Shown in pieces: positions 1 to 11,570 of a stretch of DNA of 64,000 nucleotides. A program made the translations under genes and the position numbers. Below the pieces are notes generated by a model, which searched no databases, was not told the DNA's origin, and worked only from the letters and a program-made list of their open reading frames with translations. Where the stretch lies: assembly GCA_014526335.1 (NCBI GenBank), contig JACTAT010000007.1, positions 62,001-126,000 on the forward strand, in the 5' to 3' direction. Position 1 is the stretch's first letter; each line of letters starts with the position of its first letter. The stretch is from Chrysaora quinquecirrha. Its lineage: Eukaryota; Cnidaria; Scyphozoa; Semaeostomeae; Pelagiidae.

Positions 1-160
1 TAAGCCTTCTGAACTTTCGCTAGAGTCCGGGAGGTTAGCTCCCCATGGCATCCCACAACCTCCCCGGACTCTAGCGAAAGTTCAGAAGGCTGCAAATTAA
101 AAGGCAGCAAGTTAAAAGGCAGCTGAGTGGTATCTTGTCTTTCCAAGTTAACTAACTAAC
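1..160. repeat. foldback repeat, truncated by window edge
   Basis: Two arms of about 33 bp (3-36 and 57-91) are inverted copies built on CTAGAGTCCGGG, separated by a 20-nt loop. The right arm runs on into a purine-rich tail with repeated AAGGCAGC. Related copies lie at 40145-40200, 58866-58985 and, complete, at 62524-62885. By comparison with the complete copy, this is the right half plus centre of a palindromic foldback element. No coding potential. Confidence 0.8.
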
Positions 161-225
161 CGACATACTAGCAAAAAGTAACTAACTATGTAACTTACTT
201 ACTAACATATTCACTTACTGACTAA

Positions 226-952
226 GGCCCTTTGCACACTAGACCTAAAATTCTGCCAAAATTCTACCAAACAGTGGGGCGCATTTGCTAATTATTGAGT
301 TCCGACCATAAATTCCTGATGCCCTGAAATAGTCTCTATCAATCATTTCGACTTCTGATGACAGATTTGATAGGGTTCACCGTAATGTCTGAGAAGAATT
401 CTTTCTTTCTTTCACCCTCAATGCACCATCAACTTGAATTATATTTATTTTGAAATTGCCTATTTTCGACATTTAGTGAATGACATGAATTAAATTTAAG
501 AATCTAGGTTCTCCGACTTTAGCTCTTCAGAATATTGTTGAATAAAGAACCTTAATGCCGCTTGTTGCATTTGTAAAAGTGATACAGTAGTGTAACATAT
601 GCAGATAATACCAACATCATTCTTTGCATTCTGCCCTGGCCGCTTTGCTCCAGCAAATAAAAAACAATCATAAAAAAGCATGAAAAACTCTTCATCCGAC
701 ATCTTGTTTCGAGAACGAATGAAAAAAGCAAGAAAATGTCGCTTCAGGTCAAGAAATTAATCCGTGATGACATTTGGCAGAAATAAGGGCTGCTCGGGAG
801 CTGCCCATATTTAATTAGTCGGCCTGTTTCATCCTTACTAGAATTTATGGATAGTAGAAAATGCAAAAAAGTCCTTGCACACTAGGAAAAAAGATGTTAA
901 TTTGTTAATCCTTACTAAAATTTGGAAAAGTACTCTAGTGTGCAAAGGCCCT
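226..952. mobile_element. 727-bp MITE-like DNA element
   Basis: The ends are an 18-19 bp terminal inverted repeat (GGCCCTTTGCACACTAGA at the left, one mismatch at the right). An extra internal copy of the TTGCACACTAG motif lies near 871-881. No transposase reading frame is present, so this is a non-autonomous DNA element. CTAA occurs beside both ends and may belong to the target site. The superfamily is not certain; hAT-like ends are one possibility. Confidence 0.65.
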
Positions 953-976
953 AAATAAATTGCAAACTTGGTAATG

Positions 977-1120
977 AAGGTGGGACCATGAAGGTGGGAC
1001 CATGGGACCTGGGACCCGGGACCATAAAAAGTGGGACCATTAGGGTGGGACCATTAAGGTGGGACCATGGGACCTGGGACCCGGGACCATTAAGGTGGGA
1101 CCATCAAGGTAAGACCATTA
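977..1120. repeat. GGGACC minisatellite, first block
   Basis: Tandem copies of a GTGGGACCAT motif alternate with GGGACCCGGGACC. This is the same satellite as 2632-2970, where the longer unit is about 65 bp. It sits directly before a copy of the sequence that forms the 2.35-kb inverted repeat. Confidence 0.85.
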
Positions 1121-1123
1121 ATG

Positions 1124-1484
1124 TTTCATTTGCTATAGTCATGATTTGGTAGTCTTACTATTTGAAATAAAAAAACATCTAACAGGGGCGTCGTTGCTCT
1201 AAGAATAGAGCAATACTATTTACGATACTACATTATTGCCGTAGCCGATCGTTATCGCAAAATGCTCCTCCATCAGGATGCAGACCCTCATACTAGGCGG
1301 CTTCTTGACCCCGATGAAAAATTCAACAAAATTTGTGGTTTATTGATATTTTATGGGTTTTACGAATGTCACTCTGGAAGGGCCCCGGAAACACCTGGCG
1401 AAAAAGCCTCTGATATCTGATTACATAAATGATTTCTACCAAAATTCCAAAGTGCATTGGAGACATCTCACGCCCATACAGTAT
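1124..1484 (+). repeat. third copy of inverted-repeat unit
   Basis: Nearly identical to 2974-3340 and, in reverse complement, to about 4970-5330. It is cut by the run of Ns. Short open frames here are shared by all three copies, but I recognise no protein family in them. Confidence 0.8.
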
Positions 1485-1984
1485 NNNNNNNNNNNNNNNN
1501 NNNNNNNNNNNNNNNNNNNNNNNNNNNNNNNNNNNNNNNNNNNNNNNNNNNNNNNNNNNNNNNNNNNNNNNNNNNNNNNNNNNNNNNNNNNNNNNNNNNN
1601 NNNNNNNNNNNNNNNNNNNNNNNNNNNNNNNNNNNNNNNNNNNNNNNNNNNNNNNNNNNNNNNNNNNNNNNNNNNNNNNNNNNNNNNNNNNNNNNNNNNN
1701 NNNNNNNNNNNNNNNNNNNNNNNNNNNNNNNNNNNNNNNNNNNNNNNNNNNNNNNNNNNNNNNNNNNNNNNNNNNNNNNNNNNNNNNNNNNNNNNNNNNN
1801 NNNNNNNNNNNNNNNNNNNNNNNNNNNNNNNNNNNNNNNNNNNNNNNNNNNNNNNNNNNNNNNNNNNNNNNNNNNNNNNNNNNNNNNNNNNNNNNNNNNN
1901 NNNNNNNNNNNNNNNNNNNNNNNNNNNNNNNNNNNNNNNNNNNNNNNNNNNNNNNNNNNNNNNNNNNNNNNNNNNNNNNNNNNN
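1485..1984. other. assembly gap of 500 Ns
   Basis: Exactly 500 N characters, so probably a scaffold placeholder of arbitrary size. The gap falls inside one copy of a repeat that recurs twice nearby, which fits an assembler failing at repeats. Open frames spanning it are meaningless. Confidence 0.99.
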
Positions 1985-2630
1985 TCGGACCCATATATTT
2001 CCGAGAAAATATTTTCGGACCAAAAATTTCGGACCATATTTTACCTATTTCAGGACGATTTGCCATTCCGATTTCGGACAACAGAAAAAGCAAAGTGTTT
2101 TTCCTTATAAAATTAATAAAACTAACCGAATTAAAATAGAATGTATCACATTCACATCCCTTCTCGATTCTTGGCTTACTTAATTAGCACACAAGGACTC
2201 AAACTTTCGCTTTTGAAACTGATTTGCAATTACTTTTTATGATCTGAAAACAACGGCTGAATAAAGGACTGTTACAAATTTATTTGGAGCTTCAACTATA
2301 TTCGTTTCTCTGTGTGTGAAGGATGTAACAGTAGCTCTTTCGCGTGCTCATAATTCCAAACTATTTCTCTTGAAGCTTTCTGACAAGTACCCACCATGTC
2401 TTTTCAATTTTGTTTCTCAACTGCAAGATATTGTCATTTTTTCCCGCCATTTTTGCTGAAGTAGATGTTCTTTAAAATCGCCGCAATTTATTTTTTGTTT
2501 TCATTTTGGAAGCGAGGCAGGATGAAAAATGATCTATTTCTTGTACATAAATGGGTAACAGATGGATATGAGATTTCTATTTTTTCAAATGCATCTCTTC
2601 TCTCGTTCTCAAAAGTGGGCAAACCGGAAA
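1985..2630. other. no recognisable gene
   Basis: Right after the gap are short repeats of TTCGGACCA/TTTCGGAC (1985-2085). The rest is AT-rich sequence in which I see no gene, RNA or element end. Confidence 0.5.
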
Positions 2631-2631
2631 A

Positions 2632-2970
2632 GTGGGACCCGGGACCATCAGGTGGGACCATGGGACCCGAGACCCGGGACCATTAAAGGTGGGACCATTA
2701 GGGTGGGACCATTGAGGTGGGACCATGGGACCCGGAACCCGGGACCATTAAAGGTGGGACCATAAGGCTGGGACCATTAAGGTGGGACCATGGGACCCGG
2801 GACCCGGGACCATTAAAGGTGGGACCATTAGGGTGGGACCATGAAGGTGGGACCATGGGACCCGGGACCCGGGACCATAAAAAGTGGGACCATTAGGGTG
2901 GGACCATTAAGGTGGGACCATGGGACCTGGGACCCGGAACCATTAAGGTGGGACCATCAAGGTAAGACCA
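2632..2970. repeat. GGGACC minisatellite, about 65-bp unit
   Basis: About five units, each a GGGACCATGGGACC(C) segment followed by two or three GTGGGACCATTA spacers. Units differ by single-base changes. It borders the left arm of the inverted repeat at 2981, just as the first block borders the copy at 1124. Confidence 0.9.
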
Positions 2971-2980
2971 TTAATGTTTT

Positions 2981-5326
2981 ATTTGCTATAGTCATGATTT
3001 GGTAGTCTTACTATTTGAAATAAGGACATCTAACAGGGGCGTCGTTGCTCTAAGAATAGAGCAATACTATTTACGATATTACATTATTGCCGTAGCCGAT
3101 CGTTATCGCAAAATGCTCCTCCATCAGGATGCAGACCCTCATACTAGGCGGCTTCTTGACCCCGATGAAAAATTCAACAAAATTTGTGGTTTATTGATAT
3201 TTTTATGGGTTTTACGAATGTCACTCTGGAAGGGGCCCCCGGAAACACCTGGCGAAAAAGCCTCTGATATCTGATTACATAAATGATTTCTACCAAAATT
3301 CCAAAGTGCATTGGAGACATCTCACGCCCATGCAGTATAATAAGGCAACTTTGCCTAAGTAAAGGTTAAGAATTTTATGAGGATTGTTTTGAATATTCCA
3401 AATTGCATTTTAGCTTCTTACCCATTGATTCCCTTTGTTTGTCTTAATTTTCTGCAATTATAGTTGCCGTGACCATGCATACGCTACAAAGGTCACATTC
3501 TTAGGATTGGTTTCAGTTTTGTGGTTTCGTTACTTTCATGGCATAGCACATGGTTGTTCTGTTGATTTGGGTACAACTCAATCAAGATGTTCCTGCCACC
3601 AACCTTGCCATAAAGAACTAAGCAAAGGGAAGACGTTTTTGCAGAAGCACTTCCGAAGTTCAAACTCAGCGATGTAACTGATTTGAAGATAATTGGTGAG
3701 TGCAAATTGCTATGATTTTAAGCTCCGCAATGTTTGTGCTAAGAAAAAAGATTTGACTCGACATTGAGACAGCCGTTGGTTGCGCTGCGCAAAGAAATGT
3801 CTGTACTTCTTATTCCATTTGGTAAATCTCTTATTAGAAGGGTAAAACGAAGTAGGGGTGCATGTATCCGTTACTCAAATGCAAGAAATGCCTTACAATA
3901 TTTTGCTTCATTTTCGATGGTCTTTCATATGGTATGCTGAAATTTACCAAAAAATGTCCCAAGTGCCAAAATATCTGCAATAGTATATTTAAGTAATGGC
4001 AACAATAAACTTGTCGGTTGCCCAGTTTGCTAGTTGGTAACAGTAATTTCCCTGTCTATTAGGATCAATTTTGCTCTTAAACATGTGGAAGAGTTTCATA
4101 ATTTTGAGCACGATAATGGAGAATGATACAGTGTCGTAAAGAGTTTCTTAACTTCACAACGAGTTTCTTTGGGTTTTTATACAAGAAATGAGTGAATTTA
4201 TACCATTATTCATTAAAAACTAACAGCAACTGTAGTCTGCGCATGTTTGCATGTCCTACTTTGTGCTAAATGCGTAATCGAGTGAACAGTAAATTGATTG
4301 GCATGCAAGTACAGTTTTCAAAACAGCCCGATGCTTACAAATATTCTAATGCAACCCATGACGCAAAATCGAATATCAGGTTGCTTTCTCTGAGCTGCCT
4401 GTCACATATACAGTTACCACAAATTCGGTACTAACGATACGATATGCACCCGTACTTCGTTTTACCCTTCTAATAAGAGATTTACCAAATGGAATAAGAA
4501 GTACAGACATTTCTTTGCGCAGCGCAACCAACGGCTGTCTCAATGTCGAGTCAAATCTTTTTTCTTAGCACAAACATTGCGGAGCTTAAAATCATAGCAA
4601 TTTGCACTCACCAATTATCTTCAAATCAGTTACATCGCTGAGTTTGAACTTCGGAAGTGCTTCTGCAAAAACGTCTTCCCTTTGCTTAGTTCTTTATGGC
4701 AAGGTTGGTGGCAGGAACATCTTGATTGAGTTGTACCCAAATCAACAGAACAACCATGTGCTATGCCATGAAAGTAACGAAACCACAAAACTGAAACCAA
4801 TCCTAAGAATGTGACCTTTGTAGCGTACGCATGGTCACGGCAACTATAATTGCAGAAAATTAAGACAAACAAAGGGAATCAATGGGTAAGAAGCTAAAAT
4901 GTAATTTGGAATATTCAAAACAATCCCCATAAAATTCTTAACCTTTACTTAGGCAAAGTTGCCTTATTATACTGTATGGGCGTGAGATGTCTCCAATGCA
5001 CTTTGGAATTTTGGTAGAAATCATTTATGTAATCATATATCAGAGGCGTTTTCGCCAGGTGTTTCCGGGGGCCCCTTCCAGAGTGACATTCGTAAAACCC
5101 TTAAGAATATCAATAAACCACAAATTTTGTTGAATTTTTCATCGGGGTCAAGAAGCCGCCTAGTAAGAGGGTCTGCATGCTGATGGAGGAGCATTTTGCG
5201 ATAACGATCGGCTACGGCAATAATGTAGTATCGTAAATAGTATTGCTCTATTCTTAGAGCAACGACGCCCCTGTTAGATGTCCTTATTTCAAATAGTAAG
5301 ACTACCAAATCATGACTATAGCAAAT
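2981..5326. repeat. 2.35-kb inverted repeat, about 0.9-kb arms
   Basis: The arms 2981-3875 and 4432-5326 are near-identical reverse complements around a spacer of about 555 bp centred near 4154. The 80- and 70-residue frames of the left arm (3435-3677 +, 3493-3705 -) recur in the right arm with swapped strands. A short + frame ending at a GTGAGT donor-like site (about 3630-3695) has protein-like composition, but an upstream in-frame stop prevents calling an exon. The spacer shows nothing recognisable. Confidence 0.9.
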
Positions 5327-7815
5327 GATTTTGGGTTCCCCAAAAATAATTTGGGGGAAAATTTTTAAAAAAAAATTTTGAAATTTAAATTGGGGAAAAA
5401 AAAAACCCCTTCCCAAAAAAAAAAATTTTTTGAAAATCCCATCGGGGCCCCTTTTCTTTTTTCTTTTTCTTTTTCCCCCAAAAAATTTTAAAATTTTTTT
5501 AAAAGCTCCCATTTTTTTTTTTTCCTGGCCCGGCTCTTTTAAAAACTTTTTAAAATTTACACCCCTTTTTTTTTATAAATTTTTGGGGGTTTTTAAAAAC
5601 CAATTTTAAAACCCAAAAAAATTTTCCCTTTTTTTGGGGAAAAAAAAAATTTTCTTTTCTTCCCTGGTTTTTATGAAAAGGGGAAATTTTTGGGTTTTAC
5701 CCTGGCTTTTGATATGGGTTTTTAACGGGGTTGAAAGAAAAAAGGCCCGGGTTTGGATCGGGGGAAATTCCTTTCTAATTTTCCCCAAAGGGTTTTTTTT
5801 TCCATTTTTTTTTCTTGAAATTTTAAATTTTTTTAATTTTGATTTAAAATTTTTTTAATTTTAAAAAGAAAAAAAACCTTTATTAAAAAAAATTCTGTTT
5901 AAAAAATTTTTGAAAATTTAAAACCAATTTCTTTAAAAACTTTTTTTAAAATTTTAAAAATTTTTTGGGCTTTTTCCAAAAATTAATTTGATTTTGAATT
6001 TTTTTTAAAAAATGGGGTTTTTTATTTTAATTCCTTAAAAATAAATTTTATTTGGTTTTTTAAAAAAAATTTGTTTATTTGTTAAATTAAGACTTAATTT
6101 TACCTTTCTTGTTTTTATTGTTTTTATTTCTTTTAAAATTTTTAAACCAAAATTTTGGGAATTTAATAAGTTTTTAAAAATTTTTATTTTAAATTTTCTT
6201 TTTTCATTTTAAAAATTTTTTATTAAAGGGGAAATTTTTAAGAAAGGAAATTTTTAAAAATTTAAGAAAGGGTTGTTTTTTTAAAAAAAGTTCAAATTTT
6301 TTGATTTAAATTTTAAAAATTTTGTTGAAATTTAAATTTTTGAAAAAAATTTTTTAAACAAAAAATTTAAATTTAAAGGTTAAAATTTTAAATTTTTTTG
6401 AAAAAGAAAACTTTAATTTTTTTTTGAAAAAAACCTTTTTTTCTTTGGTTTTTGAATTTTTTTTTTGTTTGTTTTGGTTTTAAATTCAAATTTTTATTTT
6501 AATTTTCCTACTTCCAAATTTTTAATTTTAAACTTTAATTTTAAATTTTAAATTATTGTTTTAATTTAATTTCTTTTTAAAAGTTTTAAAACAAAATTTT
6601 TACTAAAATTATTTTGCTTTTTAAAAAAAAACTATTTCCTCCAAAAAATTTGGTTTTGGAAAAAATTAGAAAAAAAAAATTTTTTTAAAGGGGAAAAACT
6701 TTTGAAAAAATTTTTCCAATCAAAAAAAAAAGAAAATTTTGTAAAAATTTTTTTTTGGGGGAAACTTTGGTTAAATAAAAAAATTTAAAACTTTTTTTCC
6801 AAAAAAAAATTTGGTTTAGGAAAATTTAAAAAAAATTTGAAAAGTATTTTTTAATTTTTTAAAAAACAAATTTTGGGCCCTGGGGGAGATTTTTTTAATT
6901 TTTTCCCCCACGGAAATTTCACTATCCTAAATTTTGATTTAATTTTAATTAATTCCATAAACCATTTTTTTAAAAAAATGCGAAAAATTTAAAATTAATT
7001 AAAAAAAACCCCAATACAAATTGAAAAAATAAAATTTTAAAAAAAAGGTCCAAACCCAACCAAAATTTTATTTTAAATTTAAAAAAAAAAACAAAAAAAT
7101 TTTAAATTTTGGAAAAAAAAAAAAATTTAAAAAAAATGTTTAAGGCCTCCATTGAAAAAAGTTTTTTAATTTTTAAAGGGGCAATTAAAAACCGTTAAAA
7201 AATTTTTAAAAATTTCCTTTAAAATTTTTTTTACCTTTAAAATGGTTTTTACAAAATAAAAAAATAATTTTGGGGAAAAAAAATTTTAAAATTTTTGGGG
7301 GTTTTGGGGAAAAATCCCAATTTTTGGGGAAAATTTGGCTTTTATTTTTTAAATTTTTTTAGAGAATGCCCAAATTCCCATATAGGCCTTTTCCCTTTAA
7401 AAAGCAAATTTTGGGGCCATTTCCCAAATTCAGAATTTTTTTGGAATAAATTTTAAAATTTTTAAAAAATAAAAGCAAATTTGGGGAATTGGCCTTTTTC
7501 AAAATTTTAATTTAAAATTTTTGAAATTAAATTAAAAGCAAAAAAGGGGATTGGCAAAAAAATTATCAAAATTTTGAAAAAATAATAAAGGGAAAAATTT
7601 ATAAATTTGGGCGATTGGACTTGGGAAAATAAAAATATTTTAAATTAAAAAAAAAACCTTGGGAATTTTTAAAAAAAATTTTTTTAAAAATATAACAATT
7701 TGGGAAATTGGAGTTAAATTCTTTGGGAGTTAAAGGGAAAAATTTTTTAAAACCCTTTTAAAATTTAAATTTAAAATTTAAATTATAAGTGTAAAAAAAA
7801 AGGAAAATTAAAAAT
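5327..7815. other. low-quality, homopolymer-inflated sequence
   Basis: From the right edge of the inverted repeat to the start of the Gypsy element the sequence is almost entirely runs of 3-9 A, T, G or C with nearly no normal dinucleotide texture. Clean sequence starts and stops abruptly at both edges. This looks like unpolished consensus or gap fill, not biology. Open frames within it should not be treated as genes. The 3' part and 3' LTR of the Gypsy element are probably hidden here. Confidence 0.75.
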
Positions 7816-7816
7816 T

Positions 7817-8602
7817 TTAATACTGTCTTGGACTGCTTGTCTTTCCCTGTACAATGCCTGTCTGATCATGATTCGCTATCTTCACTTCAGATCCTGGGGT
7901 TAAAGGTGGTAACAACTTCGCTCTGTGTTTGTAGTTAAAGTGTTGTTGTTGTTGCATCCGCTGCATTCTTTCGTTGTGCTGCAACTTTTCCATGTCTGGC
8001 CATCTTGGAATCAGATTTTCATGAAACGTTGGTACTGTACTGCGCAGTTTTCTGCCCATCAACAGCTCAGCTGGCGAGAAGCCATTCCTCAAAGGAGTTG
8101 TTCTGTAAGCCAACAACGCTTTTTCTATTTCCTTCTCCTTCTTCAAAATATTCTTCACAGTTTGGACGGCTCTCTCTACTTCTCCGTTGGATTGAGGATA
8201 CCGGGGGCTGCTTGGTGCTAGCTGAATATCCCATTGCTTTGCAAAATGTGTAAATTCTGCACCGTCGAATGGAGGACCATTGTCGGATCTCAATTTTTCT
8301 GGGATTCCATATCGAGCAAATGTTTCTTTTAAACCAGAGATGACGGCATCAGCTTTCTTCTTTTGCATTGCTAAGACTTCTATAAATCTTGAAAAGTAAT
8401 CAACAATTATAATGTAATCCCTTCCTTTGGAATAAAAGAAATCTATTCCAACTTCCTGCCAGGGTCTTTCGGGAAATATGGATGCCATCAAAGGCTCAGG
8501 GGTATTAACTTTGTGTTGCAAACAAATTCGACATCCTTGTACCATATCCTGAATTTCCCTACTCAAACCACAAACCAGGCCACCATACAGACTGTTTTGC
8601 AC
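7817..8602 (-). pseudogene. Gypsy integrase (DDE core and C-terminus)
   Basis: The integrase joins the cDNA copy of the element to host DNA. The frame begins with the C-x2-C half of the HHCC zinc site (GCRIC). The catalytic core follows: first Asp in GIDFF, second Asp in RSDNGPPF, and Glu in SNGEVERAV. Then come the usual LLAYRTTP and ELLMGRKLR motifs. The C-terminus runs into the low-quality block at 7816, so the true end is unknown. The N-terminal HHCC half lies in another frame upstream, which points to a frameshift near 8570-8600. The DDE triad itself is complete. Confidence 0.9.
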
Positions 8603-9347
8603 GCGCTCTGCATTTTACAATGCTTTGGTGCCCCTGATGTATTTTATCTAATACCTCTAATCTCAACGATGAAGGTATAAGAATCCTTGTTGATTTCAAA
8701 ATGAGATTTCTAACAACAGACAATTCACCCTTAAAATTCCAATAAGATTGTAAAGAATGAGGAATTTTATATGTATCTGGCCATCCCTCCAGGATGTATT
8801 CCTTGATTTTTATGCATACTGGATCTTCTTCCTGTGCCGCAATTATCTGTTGCAATTTGACATCTGACACTGGAAGGGTGCTTATAATGCTTTCGAGAAA
8901 TGGCGTCATTTCGTTATCATCGATCATAGATTTCTCACTGCTTTCGATTGGCAGCTGTCTTGATAAGGTATCGGACATGACCATCTGTTTGCCTGGAACA
9001 TGATTCATCTCTTGTATGTTAAAACGCATCAGTCGCATCTTGAATCTTTGTATTCATGGAGGAACTTGTTCCAGTGTGTATTTTGTTAGGATAGGAACCA
9101 ACGGCTTGTGATCTGTTTCTCCAATGATTGACTTGCCAAGAATATAATCACTGGATCTTTCGCACATCCACGTGAAAGCAAGGCATTCCTTTTCAAGTTG
9201 GCTGTACCTCTTCTCGGTCTCTGATAATGCACGTGACATAAAGGAAACTGGTTTCCAGACTCCGTCACACTGTTTTTTGTAGCAACACTCCGCCAATTCC
9301 ATAAGATGATGCATCAGCGTTGATCTTCGTTTCCTTGTTTGGATCAT
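8559..9347 (-). pseudogene. Gypsy RNase H and HHCC linker
   Basis: Two frames separated by a single in-frame TGA at 9054-9056. The upstream part (9347-9057) carries RNase H motifs: PVSFMSRALSETEKRYSQ, LEKECLAFTW and TDHKPL. The downstream part (9053-8559) has HVPGKQMVMSDTLSR, the usual end of RNase H, followed by the connection to integrase. That connection includes the H-x2-H half of the zinc site (HQGH) and WWPGL. RNase H removes the RNA template during reverse transcription. The stop replaces a position where Arg (CGA) would fit, so a single C-to-T change is the likely cause. Confidence 0.88.
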
Positions 9348-10211
9348 ATAGAGCTAAAACTGGTGCAGAAACAAGACAATTTTTAATATCTGAGAAAGAT
9401 TTATCTTGTGCAGGACCCCACTTCCATTGATTTTCTTTACACAAAAGGTCCCTTAGGGGCTTCGTTAGCGTCGCTAAGTGACTTGCAAATTTACTTAGAT
9501 GATTTACCATGCCTAAAAATGATCTTAATTCTTTCACGTTTTTAGGCTTTTGCAATGAAATTATTGCATTTATCTTCGAGGGATCAGGTGTAATACCCTC
9601 AGGAGAAACGATGTGACCCAAAATCTTGACAGATTTAACTGCAAATTCACATTTAGCTTTATTGAGAGTAATATTTGCCTGAGACAGTTTCATGAAAACA
9701 TTATACAGTCTTTCATCGTGTTCTGCCTTGTTAGAACCATAAACTATAATGTCATCAATTTGAACTTCCACTCCTTCTAGGCCTTCTAAAAGCTCATTCA
9801 TACATCTTTGAAATTGCTCACTACCCGTAGATATACCGTAAGGTAGTCGATTAAAACAAAATCTTCCCCAAGGAGTGATAAATGTAGTCAGTAGACGAGA
9901 CTCGTTTGATAATTTTCTTTGCCAAAGGCACTATTTGCATCCATTTTAGAGAATATTCTAGCTCCTCCAAATTTTGCTAGTGTATAATCAACGGAAGGGA
10001 GTGGATGTATTTCTCTTAGAACAGATTCGTTTAATTTTGTAAGGTCAACACAAATTCTAACGTCACCGTTAGGCTTTGGAATAACAACCATGGGTGCACA
10101 CCATGAAGTGTGACTTTCAACTCGTGAAATTACTCCCATATTAAGCATTTTGTCTAGTTCCCTTTTTGTTTTATCTAAAAGAGGCAAAGGAACTTTTCTA
10201 GGTACATTCAA
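9265..10211 (-). pseudogene. Gypsy reverse transcriptase
   Basis: The fingers and palm start in the 10211-9888 frame (GVISRVESHTSWCAP, DVRICVDLTKLNESV, FSKMDANSAF). They continue after a one-base shift near 9915 with LTTFITPWGRF and RLPYGI. The active site follows in 9801-9265 as QIDDIIVYG, where Gln stands in place of the commoner Tyr/Val. The thumb and connection (LGHIVSPEGI, SFLGMVNHLSKF) and the start of RNase H (NADASSYGIGGVLL) complete it. It copies element RNA to DNA. The frameshifts mean this copy is inactive, although all catalytic Asp residues are still visible. Confidence 0.9.
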
Positions 10212-11464
10212 AGCATATGGTTTTGCATCGGACCTGAGCGAAATATTGTATTCTCCATGTAGTTGACCCAGTCCTTCAAAAAGTTTTGGAAATTTTTGTA
10301 AAACATGAAACTTTGCTTTTCAGCTTCAGAATCAACAGATATTTTTCCCGCACCAATTTCGTCAACTTTTTTAATCAAGTTCAGAGAAGAACTTGCTTTT
10401 CTGCTAAGAAGAGGTTTCTCTAAACCTTCTACCACATAAACATCTTCATAATGACTTTTGTCATCAATAAATAACTTGGCTGAAAATTTTCCTCTACAAT
10501 TTATTATATAATTGCAAGGGCCAAGAAGTGTGTTGTTAGTTTTTTTTAGAACTTGGATTGCGCCCTTATCTAACTTCTGAAATAGAGAAAATGGTATCAC
10601 TGAAACATCAGCGCCTGAGTCTAGTTTGAACTGGACCCGTTTTCCATTTACAGAAACCTCAGCCATCCATACGTTACCATCACATTGGCTTGTCACTGCA
10701 TCAAGTTTAATCTCACCAAGAAAATAATCATCTTCAGAAGATAAAGGAAAATTATCACCTGATATTTCGTGCAGTTTCTTGTTTCTGCATGCAGGTGTCC
10801 AATGTCCCATTTTTCCACAGCTATGGCATTTTGAATTCCGGGCAGGGCATGTTTGCTTCTGATGAGGGAGCCCTGAGCACCTCTCACATTTCGTAGACTG
10901 CTTGGCTTGGTTCTTGTCGTTCATGCCATTACGTGAGCCCAAATTAGTGCTTCTACCTCCACTCTGGTTTTTTTTGGACATCTTCAGTGCATCCACTGTT
11001 TGTTGTGCTGAAAAAGCTTTAACTGTCATTAGATTTTGCTGTTTTTTTACCACTTCCTTCTGTCCAACAACATTAATAGCCTTCGAAAGTGTTAGTTCAC
11101 TCTCAAGTTGTAATCTTTCAGATAAATTTTTATCACGTATCCAAACCACTATACGGTCACGAATCAATTCATCGTGCAATTCACCAAATTCACAAAATTC
11201 AGCTAAAGTATAAAGATCAGTAATGAAACTGTCTACAGACTCACCCTCTTGTTGGACACGCATGTTGAACCGGGCTCTTTCAAATATAACATTCCTCTTT
11301 ATAATGAAATGCTTTTCAAATTTTTCTTTTACAGTTTTATACTTCTTCCTGTCTGTTTCACTAAGACCAAACGACTGCAATATATCGTCTGCTTCGTCAG
11401 CCATTGAGTATATCAGCGTATTTACTTGACTCTCTTCGTCTCTTTTGTTGAGTTCAGAGGCCAC
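10208..11464 (-). CDS. Gypsy gag-protease polyprotein part
   Basis: A 418-residue open frame. The N-terminal half is a gag capsid-like helical region with FERARFNMRVQQEGESVDSF. A zinc knuckle follows at about residues 210-230 (CHSCGKMGHWTPAC), preceded by a second Cys-rich stretch (CERCSGLPHQKQTC). The retropepsin active site is LDSGADVSV at about residue 280. The frame reads open upstream of the Met at 11464 to about 11570 and includes EEWPKWIRRFERFR, a usual gag start region. The real N-terminus is therefore probably upstream and its Met lost or unseen. Gag packages the RNA and the protease matures the polyprotein. The C-terminus leads directly into the RT frame at 10211. Confidence 0.88.
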   Translation of the reverse strand: MASELNKRDEESQVNTLIYSMADEADDILQSFGLSETDRKKYKTVKEKFEKHFIIKRNVIFERARFNMRVQQEGESVDSFITDLYTLAEFCEFGELHDELIRDRIVVWIRDKNLSERLQLESELTLSKAINVVGQKEVVKKQQNLMTVKAFSAQQTVDALKMSKKNQSGGRSTNLGSRNGMNDKNQAKQSTKCERCSGLPHQKQTCPARNSKCHSCGKMGHWTPACRNKKLHEISGDNFPLSSEDDYFLGEIKLDAVTSQCDGNVWMAEVSVNGKRVQFKLDSGADVSVIPFSLFQKLDKGAIQVLKKTNNTLLGPCNYIINCRGKFSAKLFIDDKSHYEDVYVVEGLEKPLLSRKASSSLNLIKKVDEIGAGKISVDSEAEKQSFMFYKNFQNFLKDWVNYMENTIFRSGPMQNHML

Positions 11465-11570
11465 TCTGAAGCGTTCGAAACGTCGAATCCACTTTGGCCA
11501 TTCTTCTGGTTTGAAGGAAAACTTCTCTGGGGGCGTGACTTGAAACGTCGCAATCTTGCACGTGTACTTT

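Larger units (their letters stand above)
7817..11570 (-). mobile_element. Gypsy-type LTR retrotransposon, broken
   Basis: On the - strand the domain order is gag, CCHC zinc knuckle, aspartic protease, reverse transcriptase, RNase H, zinc-binding HHCC, DDE integrase. That is the Ty3/Gypsy order. The coding region is interrupted at least four times: a frameshift near 9915, a frameshift near 9290, an in-frame TGA at 9054-9056 and a frameshift near 8570-8600. The left side ends in low-quality sequence, so the 3' LTR cannot be seen. No clear 5' LTR is evident at 11.6-11.8 kb. Confidence 0.9.

Noticed and set aside
1323..2183. Long frames crossing the N gap
   Set aside because: They are open only because Ns are read through.
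5033..5858. 159-, 60- and 74-residue open frames
   Set aside because: They lie mostly in homopolymer-inflated sequence next to the inverted repeat; Lys/Phe/Gly runs reflect the base runs.
10902..11213. + strand frames over the gag region
   Set aside because: Antisense shadows of the Gypsy gag frame.
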